A DNA stretch of 64,000 nucleotides from Lepisosteus oculatus (GCF_040954835.1 NC_090696.1:75577722-75641721); one strand, 5' to 3'; numbered from the stretch's first letter, positions 24,235-36,984 are shown. Numbers and translations: made by a program. Notes: a model not told the origin generated them from the letters alone.

Positions 24235-25172
24235 CTTTAAGAAGCCGATTAAGATCCATGGCATCATTTAAGACCTTGTGGCCATGCCTAGCACCCACAT
24301 CAGACTCTAGCGAGGCTCGGCCTGTCTTTGGGAAGCTCCTCTCACCTTCTTGTTCAGAGCCCAGATCTCCCAGCTCCCCACAGAGATCCAGGCTCAGGTT
24401 CTCCTGCCTCCCGGGCCCTTTCTTCTCCAGGGCCAGATCGAAGGACTGGACGGGGCTGATATCCGGGGTGGACAAGGGAGTCACGTCCGTGACGGTGTCT
24501 TCGGACTCCTCCGGCAGCCGGAGCCTCTCCTTCCCGCTGGTCACGCCCAGCTTCGCGCGGCGCCTGGGCGACGACACCGACAGCAGCCCTGGGGGCCTCC
24601 GCCGCGGGGGGGGCCCGTGGGCGCGGCCCCCCGACTCACCGCTCGAGCCCTCCGACTCGGAGGAGGAGGAGGAGGAGGACGGGGACGGGCTGTGGGTCCG
24701 GAACTTTCCGCCGGCCTTCTTCGGGCCCCCGTGGTGGGCCGACCGGCACCGAGGGGGCGCCGGCTCCGGCCCCTCTTCCTCGCTGTCCCCCTCGCTCCTG
24801 CTGGAGCCGCCCTCGTCCTCTCCCTCGCCCGAGGACACGCTCGCGATCCGGGCCAGGACAGGGACCGTTAGCCGGCTCCCGGGGGCTCTCTCCGGCTCGG
24901 ACCCGGCGCCGCAGGAGAGCGGAGAGGAGGCGCCGGACGGGGAACCTGCGCTCCTCCCCCTCTCTTCCTCGGAGGAGCTCTCTCTGCCCGGGGCCGATCC
25001 CGGTCTTCCTGGAGCCCGGGCCTCCGGAGGCTCCTCCTCGTCCCTGCGGACGCCCCCGTCCCCGCCGGGTTCTTCGAAGTCGCTGTCGAAGAAGGAGTGG
25101 TCCACCTCCCCCTCCAAGTCCTTGGGGCTGTACATGACCGGGCCCTCGCTCTGCCCTTCGGCCTTCAGAAAC
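24235..25172 (-). CDS. cfap97: CFAP97, first coding exon (start at 25135)
   Basis: The exon begins after the acceptor TTCCCTAG at 25173, with 37 nt of 5' UTR. The start codon is at 25135 and begins MYSPKDLEGEVDHSFFDSDF, matching the conserved N-terminus of CFAP97 (LEGEVDHSFFDSDFEE). Codons 1-300 continue through a long acidic, Ser-rich, GC-rich disordered region with a Ser run near its middle, then the family block EESEDTVTDVTPLSTPDISP, and end DLNRLLK at AAAG|GTACTT. The whole protein is 475 aa, somewhat shorter than the human one. Nucleotide composition is far GC-richer than the surrounding introns. Confidence 0.93.
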
Positions 25173-25319
25173 CTAGGGAAGACATGACTGCGTTACTGTC
25201 CTGGTATCACACTGCTTCAGCACATTCGTTACACACGGACTGACCGTAATGGCCTGCCTTCTCCTCTTTTTGTTTGCGCCGTTTATCCTGTATATAATTC
25301 TGGTGCTTTGGAGACAAAA

Positions 25320-25376
25320 AAAAAATTCTACAATTTCCCTCACGGGCTCGATTAAGTATCTATCTAACACCTACGA
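25320..25376 (+). mobile_element. LINE 3' tail remnant
   Basis: ACAATTTCCCTCACGGGCTC followed by GATTAAGTATCTATCTAAC, matching the LINE terminus at 4409-4437 with substitutions. Only the extreme 3' end is recognisable. Confidence 0.5.
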
Positions 25377-26880
25377 CTCCTACAGCAGCAGGACCAAGCC
25401 AGCAGCAGGCAGCCCGACGCGGATTGCGGAAGAGAAAAAGGAAAGTGGTCCAGGCGCAGTGCCTCACGCCGCCGGGATAAAAATACCTCGCCGCCCGTGT
25501 CCTGTACAGTACGTGATCCGTCGCGGCAACGACACAGGAGCTGAGCTTCAATCAGCCCAGCACTGACGATCGCAGAGGCGTTAGCCAGAGGGAAGGAACA
25601 GTTTACATGACTGTCTGTCGGGGAGGGCCAGAGAGCCAAGGAGACGGACATCACGCAACGCCGTGTTCCCCCCCTGCTGAAGTGCTGCCACCACTGGCAC
25701 CCCAGCCGGGCACACGGGCCAGATGTCCCTCGCAGCTCCCCCACCCTACCGCTCAGCTTGGTGGTTCGAGTCTGGCCTTTGCACAACACGTGTGAACGCG
25801 AAGTTGTTGTTTTTTTTTAATCAAGGCATTTCACCTTTACAGTCATGCACCGCTTCGTCTTGGTTGCACGATCTGAGCGGCCAGCAGCTGCAACAGCGAC
25901 TCGGCCGCAATGACATCGGGCTGTGAGCGCCTTCACTCAAGAGACGGAGAAGGTGACAGGCAGCCCCGTTCACACGGTCTGAGCAATACACGCAACGACG
26001 TGCCCGCCTCTCGTTTGTAAACCTCGGGCAAGGCAAGAGTTTCGAGGAGGGGGGGGAGGAAATCCAACCGCGCTGAGCTCATCGTCTGCGTTTCTCGTCA
26101 TTGGCTGCGTTACTAACGAGCAGGTCGGCCCGTTTTGCAGTTACGACCCCTCGACATTCACGACCGCTCGACTGCAGAAACGTCACGTCACGTCACGGGA
26201 GAGCACAAGACGATCAAAAGTCTTGAGGTGAAAAAAAAAAGAAAGCATTTAAAAAAACCCAACCGTGGTTCATTCTGTAAAGATAGGTGGCTTAAAATAC
26301 AGAAAACGAAAGGAGACAGCTCCCAGGCTGTTGACTAATATAACTGCACATTCCGGATCTCGTTCATCCCCACGGCCGGTCTGCAGCCGTGCAGTTGGGT
26401 TTTCCTGCACTTTCTGGATGTTTTCTGGCGGAACACGCATCGCCCAACACAGGCGGTGACAGCTATCCCCACGCCAACACCCCCGAGCACCGGCATACGC
26501 CATAATAAACCCGTTTCTGTGGAGTGTGACGCCTCGGACCTTGTGCAGTAGCGGCTCGGCTCGGCTCGGCTCACCTACCCGTCTCAATCGCTTTGCTCCT
26601 ACAAATCGTGCAGCCCGAGAGCGACACGGCGTCCCGGCGCTGCCAGGCCCAATCTCCCTACTCCCCCCCCCCAAAAAAGGAGAGGAGGCAGCAAAAACCA
26701 CAAGCGGTAGGGTCACTGCAGCGAAAACTGGACCAAACCTCTTCAATGCGTGTTTTTTTTTTAACCATGCCCTGACGCGCAAATCCCTCTCCCTCTTTTG
26801 CACACAAGCACAAAAAAAGGTAGGTAGGGACAGCCGCTGTTACTAACCAACGTCACTTCCTGACAACTTCCGCGGCGCTT

Positions 26881-26895
26881 CCAGCAGGTGGCGCC
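26881..26895 (+). promoter_or_regulatory. CTCF-like core motif near cfap97 promoter
   Basis: CCAGCAGGTGGCGCC, an excellent match to the CTCF core pattern, sits in the CpG-rich region where cfap97 transcription probably begins, between cfap97 and snx25. It is outside any recognised SINE copy. Confidence 0.5.
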
Positions 26896-26980
26896 GCCCG
26901 GCCGGAGTCTGGCACAGGTACGGACGCGGTTTTACATAGGGAGTGGGGATCCCTTGGAAATAATGCTGCTTACTTGTTGT

Positions 26981-26981
26981 A

Positions 26982-27023
<42 letters not shown>

Positions 27024-27125
27024 TGCTCACACTTATATAGTGCTTTTCTGGACACTCCACTCAAAGCGCTTTACAGGTAATGGGGTCTCCCCTCCACCAC
27101 CACCAGTGTGCAGCATCCACCTGGT
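26981..27125 (-). mobile_element. 5S-SINE family copy, 3' tail only
   Basis: The (AAT)n run at 26981-27022 followed by TTGCTCACACTTATATAGTG, CTTTTCTGGACACTCCACTC and AAAGCGCTTTACAGG is the 3' tail of the SINE family seen in full at 40529-41108. The 5S head and body are missing, so this is a strongly 5'-truncated copy. Confidence 0.8.
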
Positions 27126-28504
27126 TAATGGTTAAAAGTAATGCCGATATCATCTGTAACGCCAGGGGATTTTTTAACTACAAACCAAAAATAAAACACA
27201 CACACACACAAATACTAAAAAGACAACCCAGCAGTTCCAGAGAGTTAAAAATTCTTAATATAAAACAGAAAAAGGTCAAATATTTCCATGTCGTCCCAAA
27301 GACGCACAGGGTTTGTTTGGTTTTTTTTGCTTTGTTTTTTTTATTTATTTATAATGCAATGTAATCCTAACACAGAATGTATATACTGTGTCTGAGTTTT
27401 GGGTGCACATGGTCGTACGAGATGGATCACGCCTGATGGTTCGGGGAAAAGGAAAGTTGCATCGTTATTGTAAGCTGGAATGTCACTGCAGAGTGTACCA
27501 AGCCTTATATAAAAAGAGCGTGACCGTTGAACACCCCCCATGTCGTTTTATTAAATAATTCCAGACGCTTATAACTCTCCCGAGCCGTTTTCTTTCAAAG
27601 CGCAGGCTTGCAACGTCAAGAACGGAGCATTTCGCTTTCTCTACACACACCGCTCCGCCGGTCTTAATTTCCACAGGTTTCTGCATTTACAGACACCTAG
27701 GGGCCGTGACTAGGTTACCGTTTCTTAAAGGGCGACGCCGTCCCAAGCCTGCGAGGAGGCACACGGACGACAATGGGGGAGGAAACAACATTTTGAAGTC
27801 CGGGGGCAGGCTGCGGATTTCTATAGGACTGGAGCAGGCGGTTGTAGGATGAGGCACACGGTGCGATTGGCCCGCAGCTCTTACGCGCATTTTCGCATTT
27901 GTTTCCTCTCGGATTGGTGAATAGGTTGGACTAAGAAGAAATGAAACAGGAAACGCCGGGATTGAAAAAGGTGCTCATTATGGTTTTACCCAAACATGGG
28001 TGTCGCTCGCTGTGCCTGTGGACGTTAGACAGTTCAGGTTAGGCGTTTTTTCCCCCGTCGTGAACGACTTCAGCGCTGCCTCATGACAGACCGAGAGAGA
28101 TTAAAAAGAAAAGAAAAAAAAGGATGAAATCAGCGTTTCAGCGGGTGGTCATTGTTTAAGCATAGCATAGCAGGAGAACACCATTACCTGGCTGATACTG
28201 TCAATTTCCACCTGGTTATCGCTCGCAGCGCTCGTATTTCCAAGGCAGAGCTAGTTACGGGTATTTAACAAAGACAAAAAAAAAGGGTTTTATTTCCCAT
28301 GAATAGTGACAGGCTTGCCCGTCCTAAAATGCAACTCCGAGTTTACGCAGACGGGGTCGGACTGGTTTTTCCCCGGATCACCTGGTCGTAAGCGGCGCCG
28401 CTCTCCCGGTCCCATCGCCGTGCCCGGATCGCGCTGCGTGTTATGAGTGAGGAACAGTCAAACGCGAGAAGGTCGAGGTCCCTCTTCGTGTCGTTTTCGG
28501 GGAA

Positions 28505-28747
28505 ATGTCAGTTAAGGCAGCATGCATCCTGATGGCAGCAGCAGCAGCAGTGGCGGCGCCAGCCCCGACGCGTCTCCACGTCCTGCCCGGCTCCTCCTGC
28601 CCGGCGCGGCGCTCGGTCTCGCCGCCGCGGCGCTCGTCCACTCCGCCGGCGGGGGGTTCGTCCTCACCCCGGTGCTGCTCCGGCTCCTCGCCTACCTGTC
28701 CTTCGCCCTCCTCTGCGTCTCCATCGGCACGGTCGGCATGCTGGTAA
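28505..28747 (+). promoter_or_regulatory. snx25: Overlapping upstream open frame of snx25
   Basis: An ATG at 28505 lies 17 bp before the snx25 start and in another frame. It opens an 80-codon frame (MSVKAACILMAAAA...) that overlaps the true coding start and ends at 28747. If the mRNA includes it, it could limit initiation at 28522. It depends on where transcription starts, which I cannot see. Confidence 0.4.
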
Positions 28748-28830
28748 AGCAGAGCCGCACCGGGATCGTCGGGACTGAGCCTCCGAAGGCGAGGAGGACG
28801 CAACTGTCGGGGCTGTTTGTTAAGATCATG
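28522..28830 (+). CDS. snx25: Sorting nexin 25, exon 1 (membrane anchor)
   Basis: 103 codons from the ATG at 28522 (A at -3) to the donor GATCATG|GTAAGA. After a short Ser/Gly-rich N-terminus come two hydrophobic stretches, about residues 25-45 and 50-75, typical of the N-terminal hairpin anchor of the SNX13/14/19/25 group. A basic segment follows. The sequence is very GC-rich and includes an AGC-repeat region. The assignment as exon 1 of snx25 rests on phase 0 continuity with exon 2, orientation, position next to cfap97 and the expected membrane segments; the residues themselves are poorly conserved. Confidence 0.8.
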
Positions 28831-31800
28831 GTAAGATCCTCAGCGTCATTTGTTGTCGTTATCGTGCAATGGCTCGGTTTCCTTTGTGTGTGCCGGTGCT
28901 GGTTGACACGTTTTGATGGCGATCAGCGGTGACTTGATTATTATCGGTGCTCGGGAGTTGGAACACGCGAGGGGTTAAGTGTACGAGGTTTTCTTTTTAA
29001 AATAACTTTCTTTCAGAAGTTAAAACACAACTGTTCTCTGCTAAAACATCCCCTAGTTACAGTATGTAGCTGCAGTAGAATTGTTTACAGAACCGGAGTT
29101 CATTAATAAGTAGTGTTTGTACACCGAGCACTGCTGACCTCTGTTTAATGATCACTATTCTACCATTTAACCCTGGACAGCAGAAACCTTTCGTTGTCTT
29201 TTCTCGCCATGTCAGCAAATACAGTTCCTCTGAGATTACAAAAGTATTTCCCCAACATTAATACTGACTCTTCCTGTATACCACAGCTTACTAAGTAAAC
29301 TTAATTGCGAACTTTAAACATAAAACGTCCAGGCTACATATACAGTATATACAACCCCTTTATCCTGTTTAATTTTGCACGGGGGACAATGTTCTGTTTC
29401 AGAATCCTATTACCTTTATCCTGGGGAAAGGGCGAGTTAGCGCCCAATTGAATGATGAAAAAACGTTCAATTTGAATGGCTTCGTATGACAATCGTGCAA
29501 GCAAGAACGAGAACAACAACATTTTGACACCTATTTCACAGATGCAAGCAAACCTCCTGCTCCTTGCTCCTGCGTTGCGAAGCATGACGTCCCTTTCGTG
29601 CCCTCACAGATGTACACTGTGTTTATATCACCACGTCGGTTTGAGTGCCGTTCGGCCGTAGTACGAACGCGCAATATACAGTACAAAGCGTTCTTCTGTA
29701 AATCAAACCCAAGTTATTGCCGAGAGCTTTAACTGCAGCACTTGCATAACATAACGTGATAGTTTTATTTATATATATATTACAGTGGCTGTGTCTGGCT
29801 GCTCTGTTAGGCGAGGCGATGGTCTTTTGGTGTCCTCATGGATTGTCATTGTAAGGACTGGTCGGGAACGAGCCGGCTGAGAGAGCGCATGTGCCCTGCA
29901 GATGTGGCGCGCTGTCCTGCCTCTGGCTGGCCGGCCGTGCAGAACGTGTCCAGATGTGCAGGGTGGATCGGGCTGGGGAGAGGTGCTTGGAGGCCCCATC
30001 TCGTCTGCCCCCGCTGCTCCGGGGACGTTTCCCAAAGTGTGCGCCTAAAGCGCAAGAAAACACGCACTGATATTTTTGTCTCAGGTGCTACACCCAGAGG
30101 AATTGTTTATTTTTTCCCCAAGAAACACACACACCGAAAGCAGTCCCTCAAAGCTGTAGATCTTAAAAAAGAAGACCCGTCATGATTCTAATAAATGATT
30201 GACAGATTTCCAGGTTTACTGCTTTCGCGTGAATAAGCCGGCGTCTGAACCTTGAACCCTGCTGTGCATCATCAAAATGTTCAATCCTACATCACCGGAT
30301 TTCAGTTCTTTAGCACATAACTCGGTCACTTATGGGGAATATATATCGTCAAGATCAGGCAGCGTCGCTCTGCCTTATAGCTGCTTTGTGACGCCTGAAA
30401 TAAAATAAATAGGGGGTGAATTGGAGGAACATACATTATTTTGGGGTAACGGGATCGGGGCTGGTGGAAACTGAAGGGCGAGCTAACAAGTGGACAGTAC
30501 TGGCCAAGCCTGTCTCCAGCAGTGACGACAGAAGGCAGTCTGGCGTTGTCACGCCGTCAGACACAACTACTTCTCTTTTATGACGGTAGCACAAACGCGA
30601 ATTGCCCCCCTCGTTATGAGCTATTAGACCCTCACCGACTTTGAAGACCACAGTGGCCGGAATGTGTACGGTAGAAGACTTCGCGTTGTTTTTGCATGTC
30701 GACACTACATCGGGAGTTGTGAGGACGTGTTTTAAGTGTGTGTGGGGATTTTCACGGAGGACGAAGGCTCAACAAGAGGCCCGTGAGCACAATAATTGCC
30801 CCCTGCCTGTCTGCGGTCCTCTGAGGCTTCTCATCTGCGGCGTGGCGTGGGCGATAAAGGGGCGTGTGAGATTTCCCTTGCAGCCCCAGAGGTGCGTGGG
30901 TAGAGCGATGCGCCTCACTGTACAGTCTGACAGAACAAATCACACCGATGAAGACCGGGATGCACTTCGCTGCCCTGGGAACACCCAGGAGAGAGAGAGA
31001 GAGAAAACATATTTTTGATACCTGCAGCGCAGTTTTGTCTTTTCGCGAAACGATGGAAGAAAGCATTCGGAGAATGTCGTCGGCAGCATGATTTTGTCGC
31101 GTTGTGAATAGAGAGAGAAAAGTCTGAAAGCGAATTGCAAGGCTGAACCTGAATTCGCAAGCGCTAGGTCCTGCTATCACTGACTTTCCCGGAAAGGCTT
31201 TTATTTAATTAGTGTCTGTGTTGTCTTGGCTTTCTCATGACCACGTATCTTCTGCTACACCGCTAACTGCTCTTTCTTACATTGTTATTTTTGCAACTTG
31301 CTATCCCCTACAACTGTCTTTCGTCCTTTTTTTTACACCTACTGTAAGGCGCTTTGAGGTGGAACTCTTAAAGGCGCTATATAAACTAAACTTTCATTAA
31401 CATCACAGGAGGAATTAATGTCAAGGCAGGTGTGTTTTTTCCTGAAACGTTACCACCACGCGGTGCAGCCTGCCTTTCAATGAAACCCACATTGTTCCTC
31501 CCTCTGTTAACCTACGGTAGAGCTCAACCTTTTGTCGTTTTTTCACTTAGAGGTCAGGAGAAGTAGAAAGCTCTCCTAGCTCATGTTGAGAGCATAAGAG
31601 CACGTTTCTTGCCGCTACACTGATATATAATTTGACAAGACGACCGGTATAAAACAGAAAGATGTCTGATAACGTTTTGCGATAGGGTACGGTTTTTTTT
31701 ATTTTAATTTTATAAAGCAGCCACCCTAGTGATGGATAAGTTGCCTGCATATCAGCAGTGTAAGTTAACAGTATGGAAGCTTGTCTCCAGTCAGCTGACC

Positions 31801-32920
31801 CATTTGAACAGAATGCTTCAGGGAAGGTAGCGGGCGAGAGGGCTCACATGTGACGAGCTGTCAGACAGCATCTTTGCCAGACGGGTAGTTTGAGGAGTGT
31901 ATGAGTATGCAAGATACTTGGGGTTTTAAACATATAAAAATCATTATTCATTCCTGAGAACTGATTATAACAGGGGCGGGTGTGTGTGGTTGTGGCATTC
32001 GATTTCAAGGATATTGAGCTGCAGTTTTTAATTTATTTGATTCCCCGGGTTATGGCGTGATACTATATTTGGGATATATTAATATCACAGTGAAAAGAAT
32101 AATATCACTCCAGAGGGTACTGCTACGGTCCTGTCAAGTCATTATCGTTGTATTCGATTTTGCGCTTTTTTAAAATAAAATTACTCTTGCAAAAACGGTT
32201 TGCCCAGGAATCGTGTAACCTTCCACTGCAGGCAAATCTTTAATCAGCATGTTATGATGGTAAATAGGTGCAGAATCCCATTTCGCTCTTTATGGGTGAG
32301 AAATGAAACAGCAAGTAAACAACATTTTTTAAAATTAGTACTTTTATTTATAATTAAATTATTTATAATTTTTAGGTACTTTTAGTACCTAACTACCTAG
32401 TTTTTTTTCCTGGGTAAAAACTGCGATTTGGATGATCACATCCGCCTTTCTCACCCCACATACTGTATGTAAACTAGATGCTACCCGCAGACTGCAGTAG
32501 TATAATTTCACATTTCTCTTGTCCACACTGCTGTTTGTCTGAGGAGGTAGCAAACAACTCCGACAACTGTTGGACGCTAAAGAAAACCTCAGCCCTGCCT
32601 GCAGGGAAGGTCTTGTGTCTCCTGTAGATTTGGAAGGTTCTGGTCTTGAGCAGAAAGAAACTCTTCAGCCCATGTAGCGAGTTAGGCGCTCGGAGCCGAC
32701 TGACCGGAGGTCTTATCCAGTTGTTTGATGCTGAACTAACACCCTGTGTCTTTCAACAAGTAAAGAAGTGCCTCTTCTTTTAGTTTCTGTGTTAATTGTA
32801 AGGTATAAATATGAGACCTTGTTGTATGAAGCATTTTAAGATTAGGTCTGCCTGTTATTTTTGCATGCTTTTGCATTTGAGCTGTGTTTTGGGGTGAACA
32901 GGATGTTCTTTGAATTTCAG
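28831..32920 (+). other. snx25: snx25 intron 1
   Basis: 4.1-kb intron. An L2 3' tail lies at 31341-31390. Several short open frames (for example near 29850-30180 and 30650-31180) have no recognisable family. Nothing else supported. Confidence 0.6.
31341..31390 (+). mobile_element. L2-type LINE 3' tail
   Basis: ACTGTAAGGCGCTTTGAGGT followed by GGAACTCTTAAAGGCGCTAT and ATAAACTAAA is the hallmark 3' end of L2-clade LINEs. No upstream coding remnant is identifiable, although decayed L2 sequence may extend left to about 31200. Confidence 0.65.
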
Positions 32921-33005
32921 GGCCATTTTTCTGGGCCGGTGTGTGAGTCCATGCAGCAGAGAAGGGCAGTCATATCGCACAATGTGGACAAGACACTCAA
33001 AGAAG
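32921..33005 (+). CDS. snx25: Sorting nexin 25, exon 2
   Basis: 85-nt exon after the acceptor CTTTGAATTTCAG, encoding GHFSGPVCESMQQRRAVISH and NVDKTLKE, and ending in phase 1 at GAAG|GTAGGT. The Val codon it shares with exon 3 continues into VFDYSYRDY, the conserved start of the PXA domain. The VDKTLKEVFDY junction agrees with the family pattern of a helix leading into PXA. Confidence 0.85.
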
Positions 33006-35246
33006 GTAGGTCTCCAGTCATACGATCCGTCTCTTCTCTGACATTATCGGGCCATCACGCGGAAGGATTTGAAACTGGAAAAAAATGTCATGCATACAGT
33101 CTGAAAAACCTTCTTTCTCCAGCTCAGTGAAATTAAGATATGCAAGAGTTTTTCAAGCTGTAATTGAATAAACAACATTGTTCACAGTTCCAAAGGCTTA
33201 CACTGATTTCTTGCGAGCCTGTGCCTAATGCTCTTCTTACAGTGAGCAGTATTGGAGTATTGGGCAGATATTCGTGTCAGTTAGCAGTGAAGGCTTGTTA
33301 TTCTGTCTGTATCGACATGATGCATGCGGGTCATTGTGTTTGGCACATGATGATATATGACAGCTTGATATTTGGGGATGTTGTCATGCTGTAAAGTTCT
33401 TTTCCAGTTTAATGACTGTCGCATGGAATGACTCATGCAGCGTAGTGTCTTATTACTTTGGCTTTAGTCAGCGTGGCCCCTAGTCTTACGCGTTCTCTGG
33501 CCCCTGAGGGGTCTCAAATCCAACCCCAGGGGGCTCACAGCTCGGGCGGCCGGGTGGATCTCTGCTGGAGATAAGGACGCACATCCCTGAGGACTGTCCT
33601 CTGACCCATGTTGACGATGGTCTGTGTTCTCTTCATGTCTTGGCAAACTATTTTCAGCCACGTTTTTGCACCTGTTATAGAGTAGCCTATGTTCAAAGAG
33701 GGTTACAGTACAGCGCTGAAGATTAGTGCTGGTTGTTAGGATTACGTGCAAATTAATGTCACAGCTATTTATGAGCATCGTAGATTCCTGTATTCTGCAC
33801 CAGTCCAGCAGTCAGAATACAGAAATCGAGCAGTCTTCTTTTCATTTCCTTAGTTGTTCATGATACGAAATGTAAGGCCGTGTTGAGATTATAACTGTTG
33901 TGATTTCCACTAACCAATATTAAATCTTTTTACAGGATCAGGGTGTCTTTTGAAACACGGCCTCTCTGTCATTTTGTATTGATTTTGTTCTGAAAATAAT
34001 CAGCGCGTCTCGGTAGCCATGCGTGATGTGTAGGTCCTGTAATGCTTCGGTGTTAGTCTTTAAATGGCAAATGCAAGACAGTGCATTTGTTCTTACCATT
34101 AATTATATGGATAATGCTTAATTTTAGCTCTGTTTTGAATTAATGTATTTTTTCCATCAGTAATGTGATATGAGCGTCTTCTGAACATCACTTGTTCTTA
34201 TCAGCTTTTTCAAGCCATTGATTTATAGATTGGTTTTGATTTCCAATATACCGAGAGACAGCTGCGTGGAGCCAGCGGTAGATTAATGGGACTATTGAAA
34301 GAGCTGGATTAATACAATTACTGCAGCAGAAAGCCTGGCGAAGCTTTTTTTCTGAGTGCTAAGCTTCGGAGCAGTAATTGATCTCTTGATCTCTAAAGAG
34401 CAGATATTATTGCTTTCTGAGAGTCAGTACTAGCAGGGAGGGACTGGACTCCCATGTTTCGAGCACTGGAAGTAAGAAAAATTAGACAGTGTCCTTTTTT
34501 CTACAGTGGTATTACTACCGTTACATTAATTTGGAGGATGTCACAATTGTTCAAAATATTTCTCCACCTTTAAAAAGTAAGGGTTTTAACAGAGGCTGAA
34601 TTTGGAAGAGTGACTGCTGTTTGTTCAAAGGAAGTTCATCCCAGGAAGTTTCCACCATCGTTAACAGAGACGTCAAGTGCTGGCGCCTGCATTGAAAGGC
34701 ATAATAAACGTAGCATAGCACTATGTTTGCAGTCACTAATAATAATTATATGCTGTCAGGGTTGATGACTCTATCCTATTGCAATTACATTCATTGGCTA
34801 GCAGTTACAATAATCTTAATTGTAAAATAAAACATTACTTTTCATTTCATTTGTCATTTACCGTCCTATTCGTTCATTCATTGTCGTAAAGGTCTGCTAT
34901 ACATAAGTAAAATTAAGATGCTTGCAATACTTTTTAAGCAAATGACCTTGCTAGGGTTTTGTGATGGTTTGCATTAGTCGTTTTTGTTCGGTACTTCTTT
35001 TTCAGTCCACTTTACTCTTGATATGGTTCAAGCTTCTGGTGTCTATCACAAAGCAATAAAGACTGGAGTTTCAAATCAGGAGTGACTGCTTGGTTTCGTG
35101 GCGCATGCATTTTTGGAGCCAGACTAAGCAGGTTTAAATGGCTTTATGACACATGTTGCCTCAAGCGCATCTGTCCATCTTAATCAGAACTGTGCTTATT
35201 CCTGGTGAGGGTGGTGGCAACTCGGAGCTTATACTGGACAGCAGTC

Positions 35247-35795
35247 CATCACAGGACGCAAGACAGGACCACACCCTTGACACCAGTCCATCACAGGACG
35301 CAAGACAGGACCACACCCTTGACACCAGTCCATCACAGGACGCAAGACAGGACCACACCCTTGACACCAGTCCATCACAGGACGCAAGGCAGGACCACAC
35401 CCTTGACACCAGTCCATCACAGGACGCAAGGCAGGACCACACCTTTGACACCAGTCCATCACAGGACGCAAGACAGGACCACACTCTTGACACCAGTCCA
35501 TCACAGGACGCAAGACAGGACCACACTCTTGACACCAGTCCATCACAGGACACAAGACAGGACCACACCCTTGACACCAGTCCATCACAGGACACAAGAA
35601 AGGACTGAACCCTGGACAGGGCACCAGTCCATCACAGGACACAAGACAGGACCACACTCTTGACACCAGTCCATCACAGGACACAAGGCAGGACCATACC
35701 CTTGACACCAGTCCATCACAGGACCCAAGAAAGGACCGAACCCTGGACAGGGCACTAGTCCATCACAGGACACAAGACAGGACCACACCCCGGAC
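35247..35795. repeat. 42-bp minisatellite, about 13 copies
   Basis: Unit CACAGGACGCAAGACAGGAC, CACACCCTTGACACCAGTCC, AT. Copies vary at G/A positions, and two longer variants contain GAACCCTGGACAGGGCACCA. Because the period is divisible by 3, the array is open on both strands and mimics repetitive proteins; these are not genes. The GGACAGGGCACCAGTCCATC core resembles a dispersed repeat tail that seeded the array. Confidence 0.93.
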
Positions 35796-36984
35796 AGAAC
35801 AAAAGTCTGTCACAGGGCAAAAGACAGGATGCCTCACAACAGTATTTTCAGAGCCAATTGTTGACCACCAGGTTAGCTGTGTAGTAGGAAATTCAGAATG
35901 CCCCTCTGTCTTGCTTGGAAATTGTCATTCATCTATGGATGTACTGGTAGGCGGGCTTCAGGAGTAGCTAACTTGGCCCAATAGCTCAGTTTTCTTGGTG
36001 CATCTGGCATTAAATTAGTTTCCTGTAAAAAAATGTTTCTGTTCTTTATTTCCTCATCCTACATCTGTTAAAAGTTCTGACATACACTGCAGTGCTTTCC
36101 AGCAAAAAAAACAGGCACAGTGAAGGTGCCTAAGACATACCGGTCTCATGTGTAATGTGTTGTTTGTTTTAATATCAGCAATATGAATATGTATTATGAG
36201 GGCGCCTGAATGTTCTTAGTAGGTTGCACTGGGTGAAACACAACAGCATGTTAAATCTGAAACCTCTCCCACACGTTCACTGACACAGTTTCAAGCCTGC
36301 TTTACAGCATCGAATCCGTGGGGAAAGAAAACACTTTAAAGGAAGCTGGAGCACTTGCTTTTTTCATTACCATCCTCGTGCCCAAGTCTGACACACTTAG
36401 CAAATTTCTAAGAACCCTTTTGTGATGGCAATTGTAGAACCAGGTATTTATTTATAACTTGCCTTAGGTTCTTCTTTAGTTAGAAAATCACTTATTACTG
36501 TGATGAGCACATAAACATACTCTTTTCTCCTTCATATTCTAAGCTTTATGTTGTGCAGTTGTGTAATCAAGGAATTGCTTTGAGAATGAGCTGCCTTGCC
36601 TTTAGACTTCAGCTAAGTAATGATTACAAACTGCTTCTGTTTGGAGTGCAAACTCCAGCTGTGTGCTTGTTTCCAACCAGTTTTAAATTGTTCTCGTTAG
36701 GTAATCTTGTCATGTGTTAACATGTTAACATCAGCTCTGACTCCATCATTCTGTCAATGGGCACTGCAAGGAGAGCCACTTCAGTGTTTGAAGAACCTAA
36801 AGAAATTGGGTTCCTGTGGTTACAGAGAAAAGGAGGTTATTTTGACCCTCCTAAGCAACAGTTTTAATAAGACCTGCGATCGATTTAATTTTTCCTTCCC
36901 AATTGGCTAACTCGAGGGACAGTAGGCCCCGGGAGGGAGCTTTGTGCTGGCCTTGCTTGTCATCTCTGTGCGTAATCAACAGCA

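Larger units (their letters stand above)
25173..28504. other. Head-to-head promoter region of cfap97 and snx25
   Basis: About 3.3 kb between the first cfap97 coding exon and snx25. GC and CpG content is high over 25400-26900 and 28300-28800, consistent with two promoters. The non-coding first exon of cfap97 should lie here, perhaps near 26800-26900, but I could not fix its limits. The region also holds a LINE tail, a SINE tail and a CTCF-like site, listed separately. Confidence 0.55.

Noticed and set aside
24198..25187. 329-codon plus-strand frame
   Set aside because: Antisense shadow of the GC-rich first coding exon of cfap97, which matches the known N-terminus.
35153..35788. Repetitive open frames on both strands
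   Set aside because: Also a minisatellite with a period of 42 bp; repeated DTSPSQDARQDHTL-type units are a by-product.
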